Assembly: GCA_903923795.1 (NCBI GenBank)
Contig: CAIXYX010000099.1
Coordinates: 1-12,433 of the forward strand
From: an uncultured Microcaldota archaeon
GTDB taxonomy: Archaea; Micrarchaeota; Micrarchaeia; Anstonellales; Anstonellaceae
Length of the DNA: 12,433 bases
Reading direction: 5' to 3'
The translations under genes and the position numbers were made by a program. Each line of letters opens with the position of its first letter. Position 1 is the stretch's first letter. Of this stretch, positions 1 to 5,895 are shown in pieces. The notes under the pieces are model-generated. The model ran no database searches. It saw only the letters and a list, made by a program, of their open reading frames with translations, and was not told the origin of the DNA.

Positions 1-978
1 AACAAGATGGCCCGCCCGCTCGGCCGCCGGGTCTCATCCGAGTCCCCGCGCATAAATGCCCTCCTGCCCGACGGCTCGCGCCTGCATGCATCCATCCCCC
101 CGCTCTCAAATGGCGAGATGACAATTCGCCGCCATGGGGCGCGGGCATGGAGCGCTGCCGATTTGCTGGCGAGCGGCTCAACAAATGCCGAAGCCCTCGC
201 TTTCCTCTGGCTCGCATTTCAATCCGACTCATCTGTATTGGTGGCCGGCAACACTGCTTCGGGCAAAACAACCCTTCTCGACGCCCTCCTGGGTTTCATA
301 CCATTGAACGAGCGCATGCTCGTCATCGAGGAGACGCCCGAGCTTCGCCCGCCGCACCCCCACAAGGTGAATCTTATCTGCAACGATGAATTGTCAATCG
401 GCATGGCCGACCTTGTCCGTGACTCTTTGCGCATGCGCCCTGACCGCGTTGTTGTTGGCGAGGTGCGCACGCCCCCCGAGACGCAGGCTTACATGGAAAC
501 TCTTCTCTCGGGCCAGGCCCGCGGCTCATACGCCACATTCCATGCGCAATCCGCCCCAGAAACCCTTCGCCGGCTCGTCAACTTGGGCGCCAGCCCCGAT
601 GATTTGGTGTCGCTCGATTTCATCGTGATTCAGCGCCGCATCGCCCATTACGAGACTGCGAGCCGTTCGCAGAAAGAACTTCGCAGAATGCTTGGCATCT
701 ACATGCTGGTGCCGGGCAAATCGAACGGCTCATCGAACGACTCGTCTCATTTTACCATGGAGCCTCTCCCGCTCATGGAATACGACCGGCAGAAAGACAA
801 ATTGCACACCACCCCCGCGATAGCGCAGGGGTTGTACCTCCTCGCCGCGAAACTCGGTTTGACAAATTCCCAAGTCTCGCGCCTTTTCGCCGAGCGCGTG
901 AAATTCCTCGCAACTCTCCCGGCATCCTCGGATCCAGCAAGCATCATCTCGAAAATACAATCATTCGCCTATAAATAA
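1..978 (+). CDS. Type II/IV secretion-system ATPase, VirB11/TadA-like (5' partial)
   Basis: This is a hexameric-type ATPase that would drive assembly of a type IV pilus-like filament or a secretion system at the inner face of the membrane. The frame is open from base 1, and the first residues (SPRINALLPDGSRLHASIPP) are the usual mid-protein motif of the family, so the N-terminal part lies upstream and the ATG at 7 is not the start. Numbering from that Met, the Walker A motif GNTASGKT is at 81-88, the Asp box LVIEETPEL at about 105-113, Walker B LRMRPDRVVVGEVR at 141-154, and the His box GSYATFHAQSAPETLRRL at 173-190. All catalytic motifs look intact. The stop lies 7 bases before the TadC-like gene, so the two are probably co-transcribed. 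The exact system (adhesion pilus, archaellum-like or export) cannot be told from this gene alone. Confidence 0.93.
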   Translation, partial: NKMARPLGRRVSSESPRINALLPDGSRLHASIPPLSNGEMTIRRHGARAWSAADLLASGSTNAEALAFLWLAFQSDSSVLVAGNTASGKTTLLDALLGFIPLNERMLVIEETPELRPPHPHKVNLICNDELSIGMADLVRDSLRMRPDRVVVGEVRTPPETQAYMETLLSGQARGSYATFHAQSAPETLRRLVNLGASPDDLVSLDFIVIQRRIAHYETASRSQKELRRMLGIYMLVPGKSNGSSNDSSHFTMEPLPLMEYDRQKDKLHTTPAIAQGLYLLAAKLGLTNSQVSRLFAERVKFLATLPASSDPASIISKIQSFAYK

Positions 979-985
979 ATTTCAT

Positions 986-2833
986 TTGGTGGTTCATCTG
1001 CTCGAATCGCTCAACGCCCTCGAATCCCTCCCCCTCCACTCGCTCTATTCCGGCGAGCGCAGAGAGGCCATGTCCCGCGCCTGGTCCCGCGCCTATACCT
1101 CCCTCTCGCTCGAGTCCGCGCTCAACGCCCTCCTGCTCGCGGGCGCGGGCATCAGTTTCCTCTTCTTCATATCGGCCGGCCTTCTGCTCGGGGATTTGGT
1201 TCTCGCGCTCGGCATCTCCCTCGTCTTATCCGCTCTCTCCATGCTGGCGGGCTTCTATCTCCCCAATTTCATGGCCGCCCGCTTCTCGCGCACAGTCGAG
1301 GCTGATTTGCCTTTGGCCTTACGCGCCCTCGCCCTCTACCTCTCGATAAAAATGCCGCTCGAGCAGGCAATCGCGCAATTGTCGAGCGAAGGCTATTCCT
1401 CCGCCCGTCTTTGGAAAGCAGTGCACCAGTCCATCTCAACCGGCGAGAGCGTTCCGCGCGCACTAAGCCAAACCGCCACCCTTGTGCAGTCCATGGCATT
1501 CACCCGCGCATGCGCCGCACTCATCACCTATTACGAGGAGGGCGGCTCAATCGAGACTCTCATTTCTTTGGCCGAGGAATTGAGCCACCAGCAATTGGCG
1601 CAGAACCGCGAGCAGTCTGCCAAAGCCGGCATCGGCGGGCTCATCTACGTGGCTCTTTCAAGCATTTTGCCCGCCTTCGCCCTCGTGCTCATGGTGGCGG
1701 CCGGCCCGATTCTCGACATCCCATCAAGCCCGCCCATCATATGGCTCCTCTTCCTCATCATCCTGCCTCTTCTCAATGCTCTCACTCTTCTCGCCCTTCT
1801 CATCACCGCCCCGTCACTTGCCGGCTCATTTCGCTCCGAGGCCGTCTCCCGCGCAGTTGTGCAGCGCTTGCAGCAAATCGGGCTTGGCGATTTCAACTGG
1901 TCAAAAGCAATAGCAATCTCATTTGTTCTTGTCATCATCTCCATTATCATCGGTTACTTCCTCCCCTTCGGCGGCCTCACCTTGCGCATAGGTTTTCTCT
2001 TGAGCCTCGCGCCCCTCATGCTGCTCGCATTAATCGAGGGCGAAGTGCTTGGAAATGTTTCAGCGCTCGAAGCCGAATTACCCAATTTGCTTTTGGGCGC
2101 AGCCTCCTATGGCCGCTTCTCGCTTGAGCGTCTTCTCGAATCCGCCTTGCGCATGCCTGCCGGCCCATTACGAGACCAAGCGCAAGCTGCTCTCCGTCAA
2201 TTGCGCGCCGGAAATAATCCACTTGCCGTTTTAGGTGAATGGGCGGCAAACACGCCATCTGTTTTGCTTTCGCGCACCCTCACCCTTCTCTCGGTGGGCT
2301 GGCGCTCGGGCGCCTCGATGGCTAAACCTCTTCGTGCTTTGGCAGCCGACGCTCTTTCATGCGGCGAATTGGTGCGCGAGCGCTCCACAACCCTTGCCAC
2401 GCAGCGCTATACTTTATGGGCCGCCGGCGCTCTTTTGGTGCCGGCAATTTTGGCAGTTTCACTCTCGTTCAGCGCGCAGGTGTCGGTGATAAGCGCTGTT
2501 TCGCTCGGCGGCTCGGCTCTTGCAAGCGCCTCTCCGGCACCGGTTGTCGGAGCAGAAAACATCTCGAGTGATTCGAATTCGGCAAGTGTTGATTCATCTG
2601 CCAATTCTTCCTCGTCAGCATCTTCCAATCCGTCTTCCTCTCCCTCCAATCCATCCACTGCCCTCGTCTCGGCAGCAGCCGCCTCCGTGCCTCTTTACCT
2701 GCTGATAAACTCCCTTCTCTGCGGCCTCTACCTCGCCATGGCCTCCGGCGCGCGCGAGAGATTCATCCCCTACACTGCGGTGCTGATTGTAGGCTCGCAA
2801 TTGGTGTGGATGCTGCTGGCGCCGGGGGCATAA
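986..2833 (+). CDS. TadC/GspF-like pilus platform membrane protein, two T2SF domains
   Basis: This is the integral membrane partner of the upstream ATPase; such proteins form the platform on which pilin subunits are assembled. It has 615 residues and two T2SF-type cytoplasmic domains, at about 105-210 (LPLALRALALYLS, then YYEEGGSIETLI) and about 362-470 (LPNLLLGAASYGRFSLERLL, then GWRSGASMAKPLRALA), as in archaeal FlaJ-like proteins. Hydrophobic segments lie near 47-65, 68-92, 216-240, 251-275, 307-327, 332-352, 477-500, 559-584 and 595-613. A Ser/Asn-rich stretch at about 525-557, with two N-glycosylation sequons (NIS, NSS), sits between the last membrane segments and is an unusual insertion. 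The start is uncertain: TTG at 986 or GTG at 989 follow the ATPase stop closely but have no clear ribosome site, and ATG at 1070 is preceded by GAGAGG. The last 28 bases recur at 3386-3413. Confidence 0.88.
   Translation: MVVHLLESLNALESLPLHSLYSGERREAMSRAWSRAYTSLSLESALNALLLAGAGISFLFFISAGLLLGDLVLALGISLVLSALSMLAGFYLPNFMAARFSRTVEADLPLALRALALYLSIKMPLEQAIAQLSSEGYSSARLWKAVHQSISTGESVPRALSQTATLVQSMAFTRACAALITYYEEGGSIETLISLAEELSHQQLAQNREQSAKAGIGGLIYVALSSILPAFALVLMVAAGPILDIPSSPPIIWLLFLIILPLLNALTLLALLITAPSLAGSFRSEAVSRAVVQRLQQIGLGDFNWSKAIAISFVLVIISIIIGYFLPFGGLTLRIGFLLSLAPLMLLALIEGEVLGNVSALEAELPNLLLGAASYGRFSLERLLESALRMPAGPLRDQAQAALRQLRAGNNPLAVLGEWAANTPSVLLSRTLTLLSVGWRSGASMAKPLRALAADALSCGELVRERSTTLATQRYTLWAAGALLVPAILAVSLSFSAQVSVISAVSLGGSALASASPAPVVGAENISSDSNSASVDSSANSSSSASSNPSSSPSNPSTALVSAAAASVPLYLLINSLLCGLYLAMASGARERFIPYTAVLIVGSQLVWMLLAPGA
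2560..2660 (+). other. Ser/Asn/Pro-rich low-complexity coding segment in the TadC-like gene
   Basis: This segment encodes about 33 residues that are mostly Ser, Asn, Ala and Pro, between two C-terminal membrane segments of the TadC-like protein. It contains the sequons NIS and NSS. It is probably an exposed, disordered and perhaps glycosylated loop, because such composition is unlike either T2SF domain. The side of the membrane it faces is inferred, not seen. Confidence 0.6.
2806..2833 (+). repeat. Direct repeat copy 1: functional 3' end of the TadC-like gene
   Basis: These 28 bases encode the C-terminus WMLLAPGA and the stop codon. They match 3386-3413 at 24 of 28 positions, exactly 580 bases away. 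Two of the four differences are synonymous (CTG/CTC, GGG/GGC), one changes Ala to Gly, and one changes TAA to TGA, so the stop is kept. The two copies bracket the toxin-antitoxin pair. Confidence 0.85.
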
Positions 2834-2835
2834 AG

Positions 2836-2846
2836 TTATTATACTC
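2836..2846 (+). promoter_or_regulatory. Probable TATA box of the toxin-antitoxin operon
   Basis: The A/T-rich TTATTATACTC lies about 35 bases before the antitoxin ATG at 2875, directly after the stop of the TadC-like gene. With archaeal spacing of about 26 bases from TATA centre to transcription start, the leader would be only some 9 bases. The core TTATACTCT is also found in the promoter of the first PurP-like gene (3592-3600). Confidence 0.55.
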
Positions 2847-2857
2847 TAGTGTCGTAT

Positions 2858-2872
2858 GGTATACCGTGGTAT
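2858..2872. promoter_or_regulatory. Possible antitoxin operator (GGTATACC palindrome)
   Basis: A perfect 8-base palindrome GGTATACC (2858-2865) is followed by a further GGTAT half-site (2868-2872). It lies between the TATA box and the antitoxin start, where RelB-type antitoxins commonly bind to repress their own operon. The position and symmetry are seen in the sequence; binding is inferred. Confidence 0.4.
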
Positions 2873-2874
2873 CT

Positions 2875-3126
2875 ATGGACGCGACTATCGACGCAACGAC
2901 AATAAAACTGCATGCCAAGACCAAGCACCAGCTTGACAAATGGCGTGAATACCGCCGCGAGAGCTACGACGACGTTATCCAGAAGCTGGTCAATATCGCC
3001 GAAACCGCCCGCGAGGAGCCCGAGTTGAGTCAGGAGGCAGTGGAAGCCATCGAGGCGGCCCGCGCCCGCATGCGCGCAGGCAAGTTTGTTACTGAGGCCG
3101 AGGTGCGAAAGAGGCTGGGAATGTGA
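2875..3126 (+). CDS. RelB/VapB-type antitoxin
   Basis: An 83-residue protein that should neutralise the toxin encoded just after it and probably represses its own promoter. The N-terminal half (TIKLHAKTKHQLDKWREYRR, then ESYDDVIQKLV) has the character of a short ribbon-helix-helix or archaeal VapB/RelB-type DNA-binding region. The acidic C-terminal half ends in GKFVTEAEVRKRLGM, a tail typical of RelB-like antitoxins that wrap the toxin. I chose ATG 2875 because a TATA box and palindrome lie immediately upstream; the open frame extends back to 2806 only by running through the end of the TadC-like gene. Its stop codon overlaps the toxin GTG (GTGA), giving translational coupling. Codon choice here favours CTG, whereas the flanking TadC-like gene favours CTC, consistent with but not proof of transfer. 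Confidence 0.85.
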   Translation: MDATIDATTIKLHAKTKHQLDKWREYRRESYDDVIQKLVNIAETAREEPELSQEAVEAIEAARARMRAGKFVTEAEVRKRLGM

Positions 3127-3380
3127 GTCATTCAGTCATCTACGACGAGAAGGTGCTGGACTTCATTGCCAATCTGCAGCCAGACGTGCGCAAACGCATC
3201 ATAGACAAGATTTCAGACGCTAAAGAGAACCCCCATCATTTCTTCGAGAAGCTCACTGGCCGTTCGGATTTCAAGCTGCGTGTGGGAGATTACCGGCTGA
3301 TCGCCGACATCGACGATTCGATTTCGCAGATAGCCTTCACCTACATAGAGCACCGCAAATCCGTGTATAAGAAAATCTAA
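3123..3380 (+). CDS. RelE/ParE-family toxin
   Basis: An 85-residue RelE-superfamily protein. RelE toxins cleave mRNA in the ribosomal A site; ParE-type relatives poison gyrase, and sequence alone leans to RelE. The family signature is clear: the segment KLTGRSDFKLRVGDYRLIAD (about 43-62), with its basic strand KLRVGDYR, and the C-terminal IEHRKSVYKKI, which supplies the conserved His-Arg and Tyr positions. The length is normal for the family and there is no frameshift, so it is probably active. The GTG start overlaps the antitoxin stop by four bases, and GAGG at 3111-3114 gives a ribosome site 8 bases upstream. The pair is bracketed by two copies of the TadC-like 3' end, suggesting it arrived as a small cassette. 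Confidence 0.88.
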   Translation: MSHSVIYDEKVLDFIANLQPDVRKRIIDKISDAKENPHHFFEKLTGRSDFKLRVGDYRLIADIDDSISQIAFTYIEHRKSVYKKI

Positions 3381-3385
3381 GGTTC

Positions 3386-3413
3386 GTGGATGCTGCTCGC
3401 GCCGGGCGGATGA
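3386..3413 (+). repeat. Direct repeat copy 2: stranded 3' end of a TadC-like gene
   Basis: This is a gene remnant starting 5 bases after the toxin stop. It encodes WMLLAPGG and TGA and matches the true gene end at 2806-2833 in 24 of 28 bases. The upstream codon differs (Ser instead of Val), so homology ends sharply at the left. It has no start or body of its own and is not expressed as a separate gene. Confidence 0.8.
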
Positions 3414-3414
3414 A

Positions 3415-3502
3415 CTCGACCGAAGGCTACCCCGCCCCAAGGGCGATTGCTGCGGCAATCGGTCGGCTGCGGCCGACGCGGGGTATCTGCCATTCGGTCG
3501 AG
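3415..3502 (+). ncRNA. Branched inverted-repeat element A (possible structured RNA or DNA element)
   Basis: An outer stem of 10 perfect pairs (3415-3424 with 3493-3502) continues, after a bulge, as three pairs (3425-3427 with 3489-3491) and then eight more (3428-3435 with 3478-3485). Inside are two hairpins: GATTGC-TGCG-GCAATC (3445-3460) and GTCGGC-TGCG-GCCGAC (3462-3477). As + strand RNA both loops are C(UGCG)G, a member of the very stable UNCG tetraloop class; the opposite strand would not give this. It lies upstream of the TATA box of the next gene, so it would fall in a transcript from the left, be independent, or act as DNA. I recognise no known RNA family. Confidence 0.55.
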
Positions 3503-3504
3503 CT

Positions 3505-3555
3505 ATTGCCAACTGGGCCCGCCGCAAGCGGCGGGGTGTCGACCCAGTTGGCAAT
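3505..3555 (+). repeat. Long inverted repeat element B
   Basis: Thirteen perfect pairs (3505-3517 with 3543-3555, ATTGCCAACTGGG and its complement) enclose a second, seven-pair GC stem (CCCGCCG/CGGCGGG, 3518-3524 with 3529-3535) with loop CAAG and a seven-base asymmetric bulge. It starts two bases after element A. Its left arm ATTGCC could instead pair with GGCAAT at 3454-3459 in element A, so alternative folds exist. It could be a terminator-like or RNA-stabilising 3' structure, or part of a small mobile repeat. Confidence 0.6.
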
Positions 3556-3588
3556 GAAGAAGCTGGTGCACGGGCATCAAGGCTCATT

Positions 3589-3597
3589 TTTTTATAC
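3589..3597 (+). promoter_or_regulatory. TATA box of the first PurP-like gene
   Basis: TTTTTATAC is centred about 24-25 bases before the ATG at 3618. That is the archaeal TATA-to-start distance, so the mRNA is probably leaderless; no ribosome site is visible. The preceding run of seven T (3587-3593) could also stop transcripts arriving from the toxin-antitoxin operon. Confidence 0.65.
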
Positions 3598-3617
3598 TCT
3601 CTCCGTCATATCTACCT

Positions 3618-4778
3618 ATGGTATCATCGTCCATCTCGTCCGAAATGTCCGCGGCCGCTGCCGCCTATAAGCGCCCCTCTGTGGCCGTCTTGGGTTCTCA
3701 TTCCGCCCTCGACATCTGCTCCGGCGCGCGCGCCAACGACATACCAAACATGGTGGTGTGCCAAAAGGGCCGCGACAAAATCTATTCAAAGAATTACAAG
3801 GTGCGCCTCGCCGGCGCCACAGTGCGCGGCTCTGATTCTGTTTTCGGCTGTGTGGAAGACGTATTCCTCTTGGACAAATTCGCCGACATCACGAAAAAAC
3901 CCGCTCTCGACGAACTAAAAAAACGCCAGGCCATTTTCATCCCCCATCGCTCTTTTTCTGTCTATGTGGGCTATGACAAGATAGAGAAAGAATTCACAAT
4001 CCCTATTTTCGGCAACAGGTGGCTCTTGCGCGCAGAAGAGAGAAATACGCCGAAGAATCAGCACTATCTCTTGGAGAAAGCCGGCGTGCGCGTGCCGAAG
4101 ACTTTTGCAAAACCCGAGGACATCAACACTCTGTGCATCATCAAAGCCCCCGAGGCCGCCCGCAGTTACGAGCGCGCATTTTTCTTCGCCTCGAATTATG
4201 ACGAATACAAAAAAGAGAGCAAGCGCATGCTCGAGGCGGGCATAATCAACGAGGCCGGGCTCAAATCCGCCCTCATTGAGGAATTTGTCTTGGGCGCGCA
4301 GTTCAATTTCAATTTCTTTTTGTCTCCTCTTTCCGGCGAATTGGAGCTCATGGGAATAGACACGAGGAGACAGACGAACCTCGACGGCATTTTGCGCCTC
4401 CCCGCGCATGAACAAAACAAATTACCTTCCTCCGTGCGTGTCAACAATATCGAAGTCGGGCACATCGCCTGCACATTGCGCGAATCTCTCCTCGAGCAAG
4501 TCTTCGAGGTAGGAGAGAAATTTGTGGCGGCAGTAAAGAAAGAATATCCTCCTGGCCCGATAGGTCCATTTGCCCTACAAGGCGCAATAGCCCCATCAGA
4601 AAAAGGCGAGGAAATCCTCATCTTCGACGTCTCATTCAGAGTGCCCGGCTCGCCGGGCGTGAGATTCACGCCCTACGGCGGCTATCTTTATGGCAAATCC
4701 ATGTCTGTCGGCGAGCGCATTGCGATGGAAATAAAAGAGGCCACTGCGCAGAAACGCTTGGGAGACATCGTCACTTGA
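3618..4778 (+). CDS. Divergent PurP-family ATP-grasp protein
   Basis: A 386-residue member of the PurP family (formate-AICAR ligase and relatives). Family landmarks are GSHSALDICSGAR (26-38), IPHRSFSVYVG (108-118), the IFGNR segment (130-134), FFLSPLSGELELMGIDTR (233-250), ESLLEQVFEVG (289-299) and PIGPFALQ (314-321). Key sites differ from the neighbour at 4820-5869. The ATP-grasp lysine remains (IIK176), but the following glycine-rich HPGAKGGRGY is replaced by APEAARSYER. The late metal-binding FEIS is FDVS (Asp337), and the AGTN-Y-EGSPY region is PGSPGVRFTPYGG. It may be a PurP2-like clade, bind nucleotide differently, act on another substrate, or be a non-catalytic partner. ATG 3618 fits the TATA spacing; ATG at 3645 is possible. 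It is probably co-transcribed with the next gene, 41 bases on. Confidence 0.85.
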   Translation: MVSSSISSEMSAAAAAYKRPSVAVLGSHSALDICSGARANDIPNMVVCQKGRDKIYSKNYKVRLAGATVRGSDSVFGCVEDVFLLDKFADITKKPALDELKKRQAIFIPHRSFSVYVGYDKIEKEFTIPIFGNRWLLRAEERNTPKNQHYLLEKAGVRVPKTFAKPEDINTLCIIKAPEAARSYERAFFFASNYDEYKKESKRMLEAGIINEAGLKSALIEEFVLGAQFNFNFFLSPLSGELELMGIDTRRQTNLDGILRLPAHEQNKLPSSVRVNNIEVGHIACTLRESLLEQVFEVGEKFVAAVKKEYPPGPIGPFALQGAIAPSEKGEEILIFDVSFRVPGSPGVRFTPYGGYLYGKSMSVGERIAMEIKEATAQKRLGDIVT

Positions 4779-4784
4779 TTGATT

Positions 4785-4815
4785 TGAGTTGATTACGATT
4801 TGTTATGAGTTGATT
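4785..4815 (+). repeat. Short direct repeat TGAGTTGATT between the PurP-like genes
   Basis: TGAGTTGATT occurs at 4785-4794 and 4806-4815, 21 bases apart, in the AT-rich spacer before the second PurP gene; a partial TTGATT also precedes it. Two helical turns of spacing would suit a regulator site, but chance in AT-rich sequence is not excluded. No convincing TATA box or ribosome site for the second gene is seen here. Confidence 0.35.
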
Positions 4816-4819
4816 TTCT

Positions 4820-5869
4820 ATGATTACAAAAGAGCGCATCCTCGACATATTGGAAGGCTATGACAAAGATAAGCTGTGCTTCGCCACAGTGTGTTCGCAC
4901 ACTTCATTGCAGCTTTTCCACGGCGCCAAGGCCGAGGGCATCCCCACCATCGGGCTCATCACCTCCGCAGCGCAGCGCAAGATTTACGATGCTTTCCCCA
5001 ATGCGCGGCCAGATGAATTCATCGAGGTGGACGGGCCGAATGGCATACCTTACCAAGAGCTGGCCGAGAAAAATGCATTGCTCATCCCGCACGGCTCCAT
5101 AGTTGAATACGCGGGCCGTGGTTTGGAGGATGCCCCTCTCCCCGTCTTGGGCAACCGCCAGTCCCTTTTGTGGGAGCGTGACCGTAGAAAAATGTTCGAA
5201 TGGATGAAAGCGGCAGGTTTGCAAACTCCGGCATTAATTGACCCAGACAAAATAGACCGGCCTTGCGTTGTCAAGCATCCGGGCGCGAAAGGCGGGCGCG
5301 GCTATGCCATTGTGCATTCTCCTGAAGAGTTCGAGCAAAAATTCGGCGGCAAGGATGTGATGGTGCAGGAATATCTCACAGGCGTGCGGGCTTACCCGCA
5401 TTACTTCTACTCTCCTCTTTCCAAAGACGGCTTCCGCGCCTCTGACGGCCATTTGGAGATGCTCTCCATCGACAGGCGATTAGAGAGCAATGTCGATGAG
5501 AGCTACCGCACCATGATGGCGGGCGTGCCGATAAAGCCCTCATTCACAGTTGTCGGCAACGAATCAGTTGTCATCCGCGAATCTCTTTTGGGCGACATTT
5601 TGGAGATGGGCCGCGACACTGTGGATGCGGCCGACCGCCTTTTCGGCGGAATCCCCGGCCCATTCTGCCTCGAGCTCATCGTGGATGAAAATCTGCAATT
5701 CTACTGCTTCGAGATATCGGCGCGCATAGTGGCAGGCACAAACATCTACCCTGAAGGCTCACCATATTCGTGCTATGTTTTCGGAGAGCCGATGTCTATG
5801 GGAAGAAGAATTGCGCGAGAAGTCAATGTGGCGAAAGAGATGGGCAAACTGGGCAAGATTGTCTATTAA
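4820..5869 (+). CDS. purP: 5-formaminoimidazole-4-carboxamide ribonucleotide synthetase (PurP)
   Basis: PurP makes FAICAR from AICAR, formate and ATP in the archaeal route to IMP, replacing the folate-dependent step of bacteria; it acts in the cytoplasm. The 349 residues are close to the family's usual length. Visible motifs are CSHTSLQLFHGAK (25-37), IPHGSIVEYAG (89-99), the ATP-binding VVKHPGAKGGRGY (150-162, Lys152), YFYSPL (195-200), LEMLSIDRR (212-220), GIPGPFCLEL (277-286) and the metal and active-site region FEISARIVAGTNIYPEGSPY (297-316), with Glu285 and Glu298. All key residues appear present. Of the two adjacent paralogs this is the one expected to carry the classical activity. No Shine-Dalgarno site precedes the ATG, so expression probably depends on the upstream gene or a leaderless start. 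Its last codons are copied at 5873-5895. Confidence 0.92.
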   Translation: MITKERILDILEGYDKDKLCFATVCSHTSLQLFHGAKAEGIPTIGLITSAAQRKIYDAFPNARPDEFIEVDGPNGIPYQELAEKNALLIPHGSIVEYAGRGLEDAPLPVLGNRQSLLWERDRRKMFEWMKAAGLQTPALIDPDKIDRPCVVKHPGAKGGRGYAIVHSPEEFEQKFGGKDVMVQEYLTGVRAYPHYFYSPLSKDGFRASDGHLEMLSIDRRLESNVDESYRTMMAGVPIKPSFTVVGNESVVIRESLLGDILEMGRDTVDAADRLFGGIPGPFCLELIVDENLQFYCFEISARIVAGTNIYPEGSPYSCYVFGEPMSMGRRIAREVNVAKEMGKLGKIVY

Positions 5870-5895
5870 GACGGGCAAACTGGGGAAAATAGTCT
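5842..5895 (+). repeat. Tandem copy of the 3' end of purP
   Basis: Bases 5842-5864 match 5873-5895 in 20 of 23 positions, offset by 31 bases. The copied peptide is GKLGKIV in both. All three differences are at third codon positions (GGC/GGG, AAG/AAA, ATT/ATA) and silent. The copy starts just after the purP stop, in a different frame, and reaches the 3' end of the convergent gene at 5896. Confidence 0.7.

Noticed and set aside
1411..2127. 238-codon open frame within the TadC-like gene
   Set aside because: It is a frame-shifted shadow of a clear two-domain membrane protein, rich in His/Arg/Ser from GC-rich codons.
3415..3502. tRNA-like cloverleaf
   Set aside because: The fold has only two internal arms and lacks the T-arm GTTCRA signature, a plausible anticodon arm and a seven-pair acceptor stem of the right geometry.
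3505..3555. Integron-type attC site downstream of the toxin-antitoxin cassette
   Set aside because: The inverted repeat position would fit a cassette, but the core sites GTTRRRY and RYYYAAC are not met (GTTGGCA and TGCCAAC), and no integron integrase is in the window.
3386..3670. 94-codon open frame across the structured block and the PurP-like start
   Set aside because: It starts inside the stranded TadC tail, is made of inverted-repeat sequence, and overlaps a promoter and gene start. It has no ribosome site or family resemblance.
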